Assembly: GCA_007692755.1 (NCBI GenBank)
Contig: REBL01000102.1
Span: 1-55,462, forward strand
Source: Nodularia sp. (in: cyanobacteria)
Lineage (GTDB): Bacteria; Cyanobacteriota; Cyanobacteriia; Cyanobacteriales; Nostocaceae
Length of the DNA stretch: 55,462 bases
Direction of reading: 5' to 3'
Shown here one piece after another: positions 27,982 through 37,712 of the stretch; within the stretch, counting starts at the first letter, position 1; the number at the start of each line of letters is the position of its first letter. The position numbers were made by a program, and so were the translations under genes. The notes under the pieces were generated by a model. It worked only from the letters and a program-made list of their open reading frames with translations. It was not told the DNA's origin and ran no database searches.

Positions 27982-28092
27982 GCGGAGTTCTGCAATATCC
28001 ATCAGGGTATTGCAATTACAGATATTTATAGCTTTATCGGCCAAAAAATAGTGGGGGTTAATCCCCACATTCTGTTACTAGAGACGCTCACT

Positions 28093-28284
28093 TTAGTAAC
28101 TGCCTCTCTCTGCATTCATTTGTTCTTCATGTTTAGCAATCACCCAAACTGCGTGGATGCTACCGGGAAGCCAACCTAAAAGTGTCAGGAGAATGTTAAT
28201 CAACAAAGTTGGGCCAGCGCCCACTGTGAGAAAAACACCTAAAGGAGGCAGTACTAAGCCTAAAAGAAAACGAACTATTTTCAT
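28093..28284 (-). CDS. Pmp3/YqaE family small membrane protein
   Basis: A 63-residue protein with two membrane segments (FLLGLVLPPLGVFLTVG and LLINILLTLLGWLPGSIHAVWVI) and the family signature LPPLGV...LGWLPGSIHA. Pmp3-type proteolipids are induced by salt and cold and affect membrane potential in yeast and plants. Start ATG 28284. It is in the same direction as the next gene. Confidence 0.9.
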   Translation of the reverse strand: MKIVRFLLGLVLPPLGVFLTVGAGPTLLINILLTLLGWLPGSIHAVWVIAKHEEQMNAERGSY

Positions 28285-28385
28285 GATCTTGTGATTTTGT
28301 TTAATTACGTTTTTGTGAGAATGCTGAATTAAGATAATTCAGCGATTATTTCCAGGTAAATACCTAATCATCTCTGGATTTCTAC

Positions 28386-28796
28386 TTATCTAGATGGTAA
28401 TTCGCCTGAAGTATTGACATCACCACTGCTGCTTAAAGCAGGATTTTTTGCGGCAAAATAATTGTTAATGAAGGTGCTAGCAAAAGATAGAATCACTGGA
28501 CCTAAGATAAAGGCGATAAGTCCACGAACTGCGAACCCAGGAACCAGCACTGCTGCTAACCAGAAACAAAAACCGTTAACTATCAGTGAAAATGCCCCTA
28601 ATGTAACAAAGTTAAGCGGTAAAGATAGGGTAGATAACACTGGTTTAACTGAACCGTTAATCAAACCAATTACTAAAGCCGCAATCATGGCTGCTGGGAA
28701 ATTAGCAATGTTGACACCGGGTACAACTAAATCGACGATTAACAAGCTCAACGCTGTAGCTATGGCAGTTAAAAATGTTGCCCACATTCTGTTCAC
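28386..28796 (-). CDS. Phage-holin-family-IV-like membrane protein (DUF360)
   Basis: A 136-residue protein with four membrane segments (TFLTAIATALSLLIVDLVV, MIAALVIGLINGSVKPVL, LGAFSLIVNGFCFWLAAVLV, GLIAFILGPVILSFAS). It matches the 'Mycobacterial 4 TMS phage holin' family, which is chromosomal in most bacteria and not a sign of prophage. It ends in a short polar tail. It stands 100 bp upstream of the Pmp3 gene. Confidence 0.85.
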   Translation of the reverse strand: MNRMWATFLTAIATALSLLIVDLVVPGVNIANFPAAMIAALVIGLINGSVKPVLSTLSLPLNFVTLGAFSLIVNGFCFWLAAVLVPGFAVRGLIAFILGPVILSFASTFINNYFAAKNPALSSSGDVNTSGELPSR

Positions 28797-28974
28797 CTAC
28801 TAAAAATAACAGATAGATTCTTTACGAGTCTTTTACTATCTTCCAATAAATGCTAGGGTTTTACATCTCTTGAAAGATAGATTTTGGTTCTACCATTAGG
28901 CAGATTATTTCGGGTCTTGGTGAGTAATTAAATTTATGTTTTGATCACACAGGCACAAAGACACAAAAATGCTT

Positions 28975-31134
28975 TTATTGTTTAACGGCTTTCATCGACA
29001 AACTAATCCGCTTCAGTTTTTCGTTAATTTCCAACACCCGGATTTTCACAACTTGTCCGACTTTGACAATTTTCTGAGGGTCATCGACAAATCTGTCAGC
29101 TAGTTGGGAAATATGGACTAAACCATCTTGATGCACACCAATATCGACAAATGCCCCAAAGTTAGCTACATTAGTGACAATTCCCTCTAATTCCATTCCC
29201 ACCTCTAAATCCTTAATTTCCTTGATTCCTTCTCTAAAGGTGGCATACTTAAATTCTGCACGGGGGTCTCTACCGGGTTTATCTAGTTCGCTGATGATAT
29301 CGCGCAGTGTGGGTTCGCCAACGCTATCAGTGACATATTTTTTGAGGTTGGTCTTTTTGAGTTTTTCGGCTATTTCGGTGACTTGATTTAAAGATACATC
29401 CAAATCAGCTGCGATCGCTTGCACGACAGAATAACTTTCGGGATGCACTGCTGTATTATCTAAAGGGTTATCTCCGCCACGAATTCGCAGAAAACCCGCA
29501 GCTTGTTCAAAAGCCTTTGGCCCCAACTTAGCCACCTTTAACAGTTGTCGGCGGTTCTTAAAAACTCCATGCTCGTTGCGATAAGCGACAATGTTATTAG
29601 CCACCGTAGCTGTAATTCCGGAAACAAAGGTCAAAAGTTCCTTAGAAGCCGTATTTAAGTCCACACCGACGTAATTCACGCAACTTTCTACAGTTTCATC
29701 TAGCTTCTTTTTCAGCAACTTTTGATCTACATCATGCTGATATTGTCCCACACCGATAGATTTCGGGTCAATTTTCACCAGTTCCGCCAGAGGGTCTTGC
29801 AAACGGCGACCGATACTAATTGCACCACGCACGGTAATATCCAAATGGGGAAACTCTTCTAACGCCACTTTACTCGCAGAATATATCGATGCGCCAGACT
29901 CATTTACCATCACCTTAACCGGTTTGCGGTCGATGGCTTGTAATATCTGCGCTACAAACTCATCTGTCTCACGGGAAGCTGTACCATTACCAATAGCAAT
30001 TAACTCAATCTGATATTTGATAATCAAATTTTTAATCGTTTGTGCAGCTTTGGCGCGTTGTTCAGCCGCTTGGTGAGGAAACACCGCCTGATATTCTAAA
30101 AATTGTCCGGTTTGGTCGAGTACCGCAACTTTACACCCAGTTCTAAAGCCTGGGTCTATAGCCAGTGTGGGTTTCATTCCTGCTGGTGCAGATAAGAGTA
30201 ATTCTTGCAGATTTGTTTCAAAGGTTTTAATTGACTCAATATCAGCATAGGTTTTTTTCTGAGAAATCACCTCACCGATAATGGAAGTTTTCATCAGCCG
30301 ATTAAATGCGTCTTTGAGCATCCCCTGATAAAAATCGCGAATTATCCGCACTTTCGCCTTCATTTCCTTTGATTCGAGATAGTCTAACACCACATCTTCA
30401 TCAAAAGCAATTTCATAGCTTAATACTCCCTCAGCTTCACCGCGACACAACGCCAGCAGATTATGAGGTGCAATATTTTTCACCCGAATTTGATAGTTGC
30501 GGTACATCTCAAATTTGGTTGTCCCTTCGGGATAATCCTTTTTAATGTGAGAGACAAATACCCCCTCGGCTAGGAAGTAATCACGCAGATATGCCCGTAA
30601 ATCGGCTTTTTCTGCCACCTCTTCCGCTAAAATATCCGCAGCACCTTTGAGTGCTTCTTGTGGTGTTTTAACTCCCTGAGTCTCAGAAACATATTTTGCT
30701 GCTTCTTCTTCCAGTGATGCGGATGCAGCATTTGGGACATTGAGCGATTTGATCAACTCCGCTAAAGGTTCTAAACCTTTTTCTCTGGCGATAGTGGCGC
30801 GGGTACGGCGTTTTGGTCGATAGGGGAGATATAAATCTTCCAGTTCAGTTTTTTGTAAACAGGCTACAATTTTGGCTTTGAGTTCATCTGTGAGTTTACC
30901 TTGTTCCGCGATCGCATTTAAAATTACCGATTTCCGTTCAGCCAACTCTGTTAAGTAAGCATAGCGCTCAAACAGGTCACGCAGTTGGACTTCATTCATT
31001 TCCCCAGTGCGTTCTTTGCGGTAACGTGCAATAAAGGGAACCGTCGCACCTTCGGCTAAAAGTTCCAACGCGTTTTGGATTTGATGGGGTTTGAGATTTA
31101 ATTCAGTCGCCAGTAGTTGAGGAATATTCAGCAT
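28975..31134 (-). CDS. Tex-family S1 RNA-binding protein
   Basis: This 719-residue protein has the Tex architecture: N-terminal helical HTH-like part (VPFIARYRKERTGEMNEVQL), a YqgF/RNase H-like domain (PTLAIDPGFRTGCKVAVLD), helix-hairpin-helix repeats (GVDLNTASKELLTFVSGI) and a C-terminal S1 domain (GMELEGIVTNVANFGAFVDIG). Tex-like proteins bind nucleic acid and affect transcription and toxin expression; the exact role in cyanobacteria is open. ATG 31134. Length is near the family norm. Confidence 0.93.
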   Translation of the reverse strand: MLNIPQLLATELNLKPHQIQNALELLAEGATVPFIARYRKERTGEMNEVQLRDLFERYAYLTELAERKSVILNAIAEQGKLTDELKAKIVACLQKTELEDLYLPYRPKRRTRATIAREKGLEPLAELIKSLNVPNAASASLEEEAAKYVSETQGVKTPQEALKGAADILAEEVAEKADLRAYLRDYFLAEGVFVSHIKKDYPEGTTKFEMYRNYQIRVKNIAPHNLLALCRGEAEGVLSYEIAFDEDVVLDYLESKEMKAKVRIIRDFYQGMLKDAFNRLMKTSIIGEVISQKKTYADIESIKTFETNLQELLLSAPAGMKPTLAIDPGFRTGCKVAVLDQTGQFLEYQAVFPHQAAEQRAKAAQTIKNLIIKYQIELIAIGNGTASRETDEFVAQILQAIDRKPVKVMVNESGASIYSASKVALEEFPHLDITVRGAISIGRRLQDPLAELVKIDPKSIGVGQYQHDVDQKLLKKKLDETVESCVNYVGVDLNTASKELLTFVSGITATVANNIVAYRNEHGVFKNRRQLLKVAKLGPKAFEQAAGFLRIRGGDNPLDNTAVHPESYSVVQAIAADLDVSLNQVTEIAEKLKKTNLKKYVTDSVGEPTLRDIISELDKPGRDPRAEFKYATFREGIKEIKDLEVGMELEGIVTNVANFGAFVDIGVHQDGLVHISQLADRFVDDPQKIVKVGQVVKIRVLEINEKLKRISLSMKAVKQ

Positions 31135-31363
31135 CGGGTGTTTAATTTAAAAAGGTGAGTCCTAAATGTAATATGCTATGTCGTCCACTCAGGAATAGCA
31201 CGAAGCGTTAACTTAATTACCGGGTTTTTGCTTAATTTAGAGGGTTGATGGATCTAGAGGATTTTGCATAAAATCAACTTAGTTGTAGAATTAACAACAA
31301 TTATAAAAACAGTTTTTGTCTGCTTTGATCCATTTTTGCATTTTAGTTACGAGGATAGTAAAA

Positions 31364-31555
31364 ATGCACTTATCTTTTTTGATTCCCCTCTGTACTGGTT
31401 TAGCTATCGGCTATGTATCTAAAAAGTGTGATGGCGAAATAGCTTATCTGATCAGTTTATTTATGATTCTCAGTCTAATTTTGAGTTTAGTATTAGCCCC
31501 CTGGCAATTTCAGCTAGTGCTGTTAATCCTAGTTCTGGTTAGCACAGATAGATAA
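31364..31555 (+). CDS. Small two-segment membrane protein, 63 aa
   Basis: ATG 31364 has a GAGG sequence 8 bases upstream and is a better start than the TTG at 31316. The 63-residue product has two hydrophobic segments (LIPLCTGLAIGYVS and LISLFMILSLILSLVLAPW...VLLILVLV) with a short polar loop (KKCDGE). It is unknown to me. It is alone between Tex and a decayed Rpn fragment. Confidence 0.6.
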   Translation: MHLSFLIPLCTGLAIGYVSKKCDGEIAYLISLFMILSLILSLVLAPWQFQLVLLILVLVSTDR

Positions 31556-31619
31556 TCAATACATAAAAATTAAGTTCCCAGCTAATATCTCTGTGTAAGC
31601 TGAGATATTTTGCCTTATC

Positions 31620-31880
31620 TCCCTATGGGGAATTTTAGCAATACTTTGGACAATCTGCGATAATAACCCAGGCGGTGAATCTGTCTGTGTTAAGGGTGCT
31701 AAGGGTAATAGTGCAGGATTATCTAGAAATAAGGCTGTATTTTACTCCCACATTCTCACCACACCATAACGGTGATGTGTCATCTGATTGACATATTCTG
31801 TGGTGAATGCCATATTCTGGCTTGTCTCTTGCAAGAAAATCACTACTTGGGTAATGGGAAAGGGTTAGGGTGGGGTTTTA
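31620..31880 (-). pseudogene. Decayed Rpn-family nuclease gene fragment
   Basis: On the minus strand this region resembles the middle of the Rpn gene at 6450-7287. For example GGTGCTAAGGGTAATAGTGC at 31695 compares with GATGCTAAGGGTAATAATGC at 6860, and AAAATCACTACTTGGGTAAT compares with AATACTACTACTTGTGTGAT. No intact frame remains. It shows a third, old copy of this family in the window. Confidence 0.5.
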
Positions 31881-31910
31881 GGCATCGTTATATAAAATTG
31901 GTATTAATGT

Positions 31911-33476
31911 CTAACGCACCTCTTTCAGACTATCAACTTGTTTCGTAAACATTTCCGTAAATAGACTCATGACTGTACGTTCTTCACGTACCTTAATGTT
32001 AGCCACAATTGACATTCCTGACTGTAAGGAGATATTTCTTCCCTGAGCATCTAAATATTGTTTATCCAAACTAATAGTTGCAGGAAACCTATAAAATCTA
32101 TATGTTTCATCTGGTGGTAACGCATCTGAGCCTATACTCATTACTTGTCCTTTAATATCGCCAAACTGGCTGAAAGGAAAAGAATCAATTCTCACATCAG
32201 TCTGCATTCCTGACCGCACAAAGCCAATATCTTTATTGGTAATAAAAACCTCAGCAATATATTTGTCATCAGGGACAATTTGTAGGACTTGTTGACTAGC
32301 ATTAGCTACAAAACCGGGGTTTTTAGCTTGTAAATCAAAAATTGTTCCGGCTACGGGTGCGCGAAGTTCTTGATATTCAAAGTTTAATTGAGCTTGAGAA
32401 ATCTTACTATTTATATCTGCCAATGTTTGTTGATTACTTAGCACAATTCTCATGAATTGGCTATCAATTTCCGCAATACGTTTTTTATTATCAGCTATTT
32501 TCTCTAAGACATTTTTTCCAGAAGCAGCCACAGTATTTTCAAGTTCCTGTTGTCCTTGCTCAATTGTCAACTGTAGACGTTGCTGTTCTTCATCTAATTG
32601 CGCTATTTCAAATGATAGGGTTTGCACCTGTTGTTGTTGATTAAGATATTGAAGCTGAGAAATACCTCCTTCCTCTGCTAATATTTGAATTTTATCTAAT
32701 ATATTTTGCTGAATAGCTAAACTAGATTTAGTATTATTCTTTCTCGCTTGGATTTGAGCAAGTTGTTTCTTAGTTTTCTCTACTTCTAACTGTCTTACAG
32801 CCGAGCGAGAATCAAATTCTCTTCGAGCAAATTCTAGGCGTTGTTGTTCATCAACTCCTAAACCTGCAAATCTATTCAAGTTAATTAATTCAGCACGTAA
32901 TAATTCATTTTCTTTAACTAAAGCTGTCCGACCTTTCAAAAGAAACTCGGCATCTACTGGTAATTTACCACGTGAAAACTCCACTTCAGATGCTGTAGTA
33001 TAACTAGTTGCCATTAACTGACGATAAATTTGGTTTTCTTCGGTTAACGCCGTGCGAATCTTTTTTAAAGCATCTAGTTCAGCAACAGTAGCAACGGTTT
33101 CAAAAGTTAGCAGCAAATCTCCTGGGTTGACTTTTTCTCCATCTTTAACATGAACCGATTTTACTACTCCACTCACAGGAGCTTGAACTTCTTTGACTGT
33201 CCCTTCCGGCTTGAGTTGACCTATAGCCGGGACTACTTGCTCAATTTTGGCGAAATATGCCCAAATAACTCCAAAACAAGCTAGCCCAATTAAAGTCATC
33301 ATAATTGTGCGTGACCAAATTGGAGATTGGCGTAACACAACTGATTGGTCAAAATTAGTATAATTGGCATTTGCTAAAGGTTGATTAGTGTCCTTAGCTG
33401 AAGATGTTAGTACCCCCGAATCCGCCTTGACACCGTTTTTTTGTTTACCGTTGCCATTACCATTAAGTTGAATCAT
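31911..33476 (-). CDS. HlyD-family periplasmic adaptor (membrane fusion protein) of a type I secretion system
   Basis: A 521-residue membrane fusion protein. It has a polar N-tail, one membrane segment (IMMTLIGLACFGVIWAYFA), a biotinyl-lipoyl-like half (VQAPVSGVVKSVHVKDGEKV), a long coiled-coil hairpin (about 150-350) and the second lipoyl half plus beta-barrel (LRAPVAGTIFDLQAKNPG). It would link the neighbouring ABC exporter to an outer-membrane TolC-type channel, which is not in the window. The gap to the ABC gene is 170 bp and contains a heptamer repeat ending 4 bp before this start codon. Confidence 0.9.
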   Translation of the reverse strand: MIQLNGNGNGKQKNGVKADSGVLTSSAKDTNQPLANANYTNFDQSVVLRQSPIWSRTIMMTLIGLACFGVIWAYFAKIEQVVPAIGQLKPEGTVKEVQAPVSGVVKSVHVKDGEKVNPGDLLLTFETVATVAELDALKKIRTALTEENQIYRQLMATSYTTASEVEFSRGKLPVDAEFLLKGRTALVKENELLRAELINLNRFAGLGVDEQQRLEFARREFDSRSAVRQLEVEKTKKQLAQIQARKNNTKSSLAIQQNILDKIQILAEEGGISQLQYLNQQQQVQTLSFEIAQLDEEQQRLQLTIEQGQQELENTVAASGKNVLEKIADNKKRIAEIDSQFMRIVLSNQQTLADINSKISQAQLNFEYQELRAPVAGTIFDLQAKNPGFVANASQQVLQIVPDDKYIAEVFITNKDIGFVRSGMQTDVRIDSFPFSQFGDIKGQVMSIGSDALPPDETYRFYRFPATISLDKQYLDAQGRNISLQSGMSIVANIKVREERTVMSLFTEMFTKQVDSLKEVR

Positions 33477-33480
33477 ACAA

Positions 33481-33515
33481 TTTTAGATTTTAGATTTTAG
33501 ATTTTAGATTTTAGA
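33481..33515. repeat. Heptanucleotide tandem repeat (STRR), TTTTAGA x5
   Basis: Five perfect copies of TTTTAGA, directly upstream (4 bp) of the HlyD-type gene's start on the minus strand, within the spacer of the secretion operon. Confidence 0.85.
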
Positions 33516-33646
33516 TTTACCCCACAGACAAATCTAGGGGCTGGAGAAATTTAAATTGATTCTACAGATAAATCTGGGGGATTTTAACATTAAGAAACTA
33601 TTGGTCATGATGATTTTATTTGTTGGGTACAAAATTATTAATGGCG

Positions 33647-36643
33647 TTACACATTTACTTCTTGTTGCTGATATAGATAAAAATAATGACCTTTAGCAGC
33701 CATTAATTCTTGATGACTTCCTTGTTCTATAACTCTGCCATTATCCATCACGACAATCATATCTGCATGGCTGACAGTGGTGAGCCGGTGGGTAATAAAG
33801 AAGACTGTGTTGCCTTGAAAGGCTTTCGCTAAGTTTAAACAAACTTGTCGTTCAGTGGGATAGTCTAGAGCGCTGGTGGCTTCGTCTAAAACTAATAATT
33901 TGGGTCGTTGTAAAATAGAACGAGCTATAGCTATTCTTTGTCGTTGTCCACCTGAAAGTCCTGCACCCCGTTCTCCTACCCGTGTATTGTAACCGTTGGG
34001 TAAAGACATAATAAAATCATGAGCCACAGCAATACGAGCAGCTTCAATAATTTCATCAGTTGTAGAATCGGGATTCGTTAAGGCAATATTTTCCTGAACA
34101 GTTCCATCAAATAGTAGTGTTTCTTGGGGAACTACACCCACCTGTCGCCGCAGTGAATAAAGTTCAACCTTAGCAATATCATAATTATCAATTAAAATTC
34201 TGCCTGATTCCACTTCGTAAAGTCTCAGAAGTAATTTCATTAACGTACTTTTACCTGAACCACTTTGTCCGACAATTCCAATAAATTTACCCGATGCAAT
34301 TTCCAGATTAACGTTAGAAAGTTGCAAAGGACCGCTTGTCGCAAATCGGAAGGAAACATTTTCAAATTTTACGCTTCCAGAAATTGCGGGTAAAGGAATA
34401 TTATCACGGTCTTCTTCCCCTTCTTGTGGTGTATCGACAATATCACTTAAACGTTCCAGGGATAATGCGGTTTCTTGGAAACTTTGCCAGAGTTGAGCTA
34501 AACGTAATATGGGGCTAGTAACGTAACCTGAGATAATTCTAAAAGCGATTAATTCACCGAGAGTTAATTCTCCTTGTAGGACTAAATAAGCACCTAACCA
34601 CAAAACTAACAATGCACTGAGTTTATTCAGAAAACTACTAGTAGAATTAGCCAGAGTGGAAGTAATCACGGTTTTAAAACCAGCAGCTACATACCTTGCA
34701 TAACGCTCTTGCCAAGAAAAACGCGATTGCAATTCAATATTTTGCGCTTTTACTGTTTGAATCCCCGACATTACTTCAACTAAATAAGATTGAGTATGGG
34801 CGTTACGTTCAGCTTTGGTGCGTAATTGTTTGCTAATTGTGGGAGATGCAATTAAGGTGAGAATAATAAATATAGGTATTGTGCCTAAACCGACTAAGGT
34901 TAACTGCCAACTATAAAACAGCATCACGACAATATAAATTATCGAAAATATGGCATCTAAGACTACTGTTAAGGCTGTACCAGTGAGAAATTGCCGAATA
35001 TTTTCTAATTCGTTGACGCGAGTGGCTAGTTCACCTACAGGGCGGCGTTCAAAATAGCGTAGTGGTAGACGTAATAAGTGGTCGATAATTTGTGAACCCA
35101 AACCCATATCAATCCGGTTGGTTGTATCCACAAATAAGTAAGTTCTTAATGTGGTCAGTAAGGCTTCAAATATACCGACTACTAAGAGCAAAACTCCTAA
35201 AACATTCAGGGTACTAATGCTATTTTGAACGATAACTTTGTCAATAATTAACTGAATTACAAGGGGATTAGCTAGCTGGGCTAACTGAACAAAAAACGAA
35301 GCAATAAAAACTTCTATCAGAACTCGTCGATGCTTTGATAAATAAGGAATAAACCACTGAATACCAAAGCGTTCTTGAGGCGTTTCTTTAGTAGCAGACA
35401 GTAATAAAATTTTTACCTGGGGAGGTAAATTGCTTTCATCAATATCTAATTGGGCGACAAATTCAGCAGGTTTGTAACGGACAATTCCTTGGGATGGCAC
35501 ACCTGCAACAATGGTATTAGCTCCTGTTTCATATAAAACAGCATAACTATCACCATAATAAAGTAGGGCTGGTGTCGGAATGCGCGTAATTGCCGCCACT
35601 GGTAATTCTATTAATTGGGATTTGAGTCCAATTAACTCTGCTATGTAAGCACAAGTGGGAAAGGATATACTACCTTGGCGTTTGATTTGTTCAGTTAAAA
35701 TGCGCCGAATCACTTCCTTGCGAAAGGGCATTTTTAGGTGTTTCGAGAGCATTTGGAAACAAGCGGAGATGCTATTTATTTCGCCTTTACCGCTCACAAA
35801 TGGGTAATTTTGATGTTTTTGTTTACCTGGCTGTGGAGATGGTTGGGATGGGGGAATTTCTGCGTCTGATGCGTAGGGAATCTCTAGTTCATCTGTGATG
35901 ATGGGTTGGGTAAGACTTAGAGGAGTCTCTATCTGATGACTATCTAAAAATGATAAGTCGGCGGGAGATAAACCAATCAAACGCACCCGACTTGTTCCTT
36001 TAACTTCCAGTTTTTCACCTAAGTTTAGGCGGGAACTAGGAGGAAAATTTGTGACTGAACCGCCACCACTGATAAACCAGATGTTTTCATTATCTAGTTG
36101 GTTGGCTGGGGTTGTTCCGGGATTTAGGTAATGTATTTTGGCGCTGGATAAGGCTTGTTGAGCGAGTTCTGTGAGATTAGTGATGGCGTTGGCTTGCTTT
36201 TCTACTTGTGAACCCAGAAGATCAAAAACTTCGATTAAATGACTGCGGTTTAAGCGTGTATTGGCAAAGTCTGGGTAGGAAGTTAGTAGGCGTAAGTATT
36301 CGGTTTTACTCAAGCTGAGACAGATAACTTCGGTGGATGCGATCGCGGTTTCACAGGCAACCTCGCGTATTATACTAATCTCACCGATAATTTCGCTTGG
36401 TGCTAATAATTTTAATGTCGTAGGTGTTTGCGTTTGGGAATGATATCCCAATAAACGGACTTTTCCTTCGTAAAGAATTGTAATTTGTTCGGGGATTTTT
36501 TCTTGACCAATTATTTTTTGTCCTATACGATAGCGCCAAGCTTGGAGTTGTTGGGACAGATGAGTTATCTCTTCGGTAGGTAGTTGTGCAAACCCCTCTA
36601 GCTTGGCAATAAATTCTTGAAAGGAACTTGTAATGTAAGTCAT
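33647..36643 (-). CDS. ABC exporter with N-terminal cNMP-binding and inactive C39-like domains
   Basis: A 998-residue exporter. Residues 1-155 form a cyclic-nucleotide-binding-like domain (GQKIIGQ...LYEGKVRLLG...GEISIIREVACETAIA). Residues about 285-410 resemble the C39 bacteriocin peptidase fold, but where C39 has D-C-G-x-x-C it reads NSISAC, so the catalytic Cys is Ser, and the His motif is SYAVLYE. The domain should bind, not cut, its substrate, as in HlyB. Then come a six-helix transmembrane domain (about 430-720) and an ATPase domain with GQSGSGKST, LSGGQRQRIAIARS and LLVLDEATSALD. It precedes the adaptor gene. Confidence 0.92.
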   Translation of the reverse strand: MTYITSSFQEFIAKLEGFAQLPTEEITHLSQQLQAWRYRIGQKIIGQEKIPEQITILYEGKVRLLGYHSQTQTPTTLKLLAPSEIIGEISIIREVACETAIASTEVICLSLSKTEYLRLLTSYPDFANTRLNRSHLIEVFDLLGSQVEKQANAITNLTELAQQALSSAKIHYLNPGTTPANQLDNENIWFISGGGSVTNFPPSSRLNLGEKLEVKGTSRVRLIGLSPADLSFLDSHQIETPLSLTQPIITDELEIPYASDAEIPPSQPSPQPGKQKHQNYPFVSGKGEINSISACFQMLSKHLKMPFRKEVIRRILTEQIKRQGSISFPTCAYIAELIGLKSQLIELPVAAITRIPTPALLYYGDSYAVLYETGANTIVAGVPSQGIVRYKPAEFVAQLDIDESNLPPQVKILLLSATKETPQERFGIQWFIPYLSKHRRVLIEVFIASFFVQLAQLANPLVIQLIIDKVIVQNSISTLNVLGVLLLVVGIFEALLTTLRTYLFVDTTNRIDMGLGSQIIDHLLRLPLRYFERRPVGELATRVNELENIRQFLTGTALTVVLDAIFSIIYIVVMLFYSWQLTLVGLGTIPIFIILTLIASPTISKQLRTKAERNAHTQSYLVEVMSGIQTVKAQNIELQSRFSWQERYARYVAAGFKTVITSTLANSTSSFLNKLSALLVLWLGAYLVLQGELTLGELIAFRIISGYVTSPILRLAQLWQSFQETALSLERLSDIVDTPQEGEEDRDNIPLPAISGSVKFENVSFRFATSGPLQLSNVNLEIASGKFIGIVGQSGSGKSTLMKLLLRLYEVESGRILIDNYDIAKVELYSLRRQVGVVPQETLLFDGTVQENIALTNPDSTTDEIIEAARIAVAHDFIMSLPNGYNTRVGERGAGLSGGQRQRIAIARSILQRPKLLVLDEATSALDYPTERQVCLNLAKAFQGNTVFFITHRLTTVSHADMIVVMDNGRVIEQGSHQELMAAKGHYFYLYQQQEVNV

Positions 36644-36722
36644 GCCCTGTTAGGTTTATTGATAACTGTATTCATAATTGCTCCAATTTAGCTTAATATT
36701 CAACACTTCTGGTATGGTGGAA

Positions 36723-37475
36723 TTATCTAATTTTCAGATTTTGCTTTGTCATCTGTGCTTGTAACCAACTATTAAAACGTTCATTCAGTAAGCGTTGACG
36801 CAGGGAATTATCTAACTGTGTGAGTAATAACTTTTCGAGGCGGACTATGACTATCCAGTTTTCTAATTGAGTGGGTGGTAATAGTTGTTGTGGCTGGCTA
36901 GCGGCTAATATTTTGGCTAAAATTGGATGAATAGTTTGCAATTCAACGGGGCCAATTAAACCATTGGTCTGTGCTTCTGGTCCTTGAGAATATTCCCGCG
37001 CCAATTCTGCAAAAGTTTGTTCTCCAGCTTGCAGACGAAAATAGATTTCTTGAGCAATCCCAATGTCGTTAGTTCGGATCAGAGAATAGACTACTCGATC
37101 TAATTGGGGTTTGCGTTGTGAAAAATAAGATTCTAAATCGCCTCCCCAGGTGAGATGCTTGAATTTTTCTATTTTAAATTGGCGGATGGCGATCGCATCC
37201 AACTTTTCTGCACTGATGTTATTTTGCTCCAGCCAACGCTGACGCACATCTTCAGAGGTAATTTGATAATGTTTGGCTAAATTTTCGCAGGCAATTTTCT
37301 CTTCTTCTGGTGTACACAAAATTGGTGCGATCGCTTGGTCAAGCACCACCTCTTTGATTAGCTGCGGCAGCATCTGGTATTTTTCCAGCAGTTGTAAAAT
37401 TTCTGCTGTCGTTGATTGATTGAGATTAGTCGCTGCTTGTTGCCAGATATTACCCAGTTCTAGAATTGTTGTCAT
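36723..37475 (-). CDS. Parvulin-type peptidyl-prolyl isomerase (PpiC/SurA-like)
   Basis: A 250-residue protein with an N-terminal helical SurA/HlyD-partner-like part and a PpiC domain at about 120-230 (YFRLQAGEQTFAELAREYSQGPEAQTNGLIGPVEL). No signal peptide is visible, so it should be cytosolic. Such parvulins next to a C39-like ABC exporter and HlyD adaptor are frequent in cyanobacteria; it probably keeps the exported substrate competent. It is 79 bp upstream of the ABC gene, same strand, and is the first gene of the presumed operon. Confidence 0.85.
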   Translation of the reverse strand: MTTILELGNIWQQAATNLNQSTTAEILQLLEKYQMLPQLIKEVVLDQAIAPILCTPEEEKIACENLAKHYQITSEDVRQRWLEQNNISAEKLDAIAIRQFKIEKFKHLTWGGDLESYFSQRKPQLDRVVYSLIRTNDIGIAQEIYFRLQAGEQTFAELAREYSQGPEAQTNGLIGPVELQTIHPILAKILAASQPQQLLPPTQLENWIVIVRLEKLLLTQLDNSLRQRLLNERFNSWLQAQMTKQNLKIR

Positions 37476-37608
37476 ATCGCTTTATTAAAAACATTCCATG
37501 TTATCAAACGGGTAAAGCACAATGAGAATCTTGAACCATACATCTATAAAAATATCCGCATCTCAACTCAATGATATAAATTTGCGAAATGCGACATATA
37601 TATGCAAA

Positions 37609-37623
37609 TGTACAAAATGTACA
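37609..37623. promoter_or_regulatory. Palindrome TGTACAAAATGTACA upstream of the secretion operon
   Basis: A 15-bp near-perfect palindrome about 134 bp upstream of the parvulin start. The spacing fits neither the NtcA site (GTA-N8-TAC) nor the cyanobacterial LexA consensus. It may be an operator for an unknown regulator; low confidence. Confidence 0.25.
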
Positions 37624-37686
37624 CTTACTGTAAGATATGCGATCGCCTCCTTTATTCAGAAGCGATCACCATGTTCAATTAACTCC

Positions 37687-37712
37687 AACTAACAAGAAAG
37701 TCTTGGTTAGTT
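37687..37712 (-). terminator. Hairpin at the end of the mini zinc-ribbon gene
   Basis: AACTAACAAGA and TCTTGGTTAGTT can pair with one bulge around a short loop. It overlaps the stop codon of the 35-residue gene. No long T run follows on the minus strand, so this is a weak terminator candidate. Confidence 0.35.

Noticed and set aside
28386..28796. Prophage trace because of holin similarity
   Set aside because: The DUF360 holin-like family is a common chromosomal membrane protein, and no other phage gene is nearby.
37609..37623. NtcA or LexA binding site
   Set aside because: The palindrome spacing fits neither GTA-N8-TAC nor the cyanobacterial LexA consensus.
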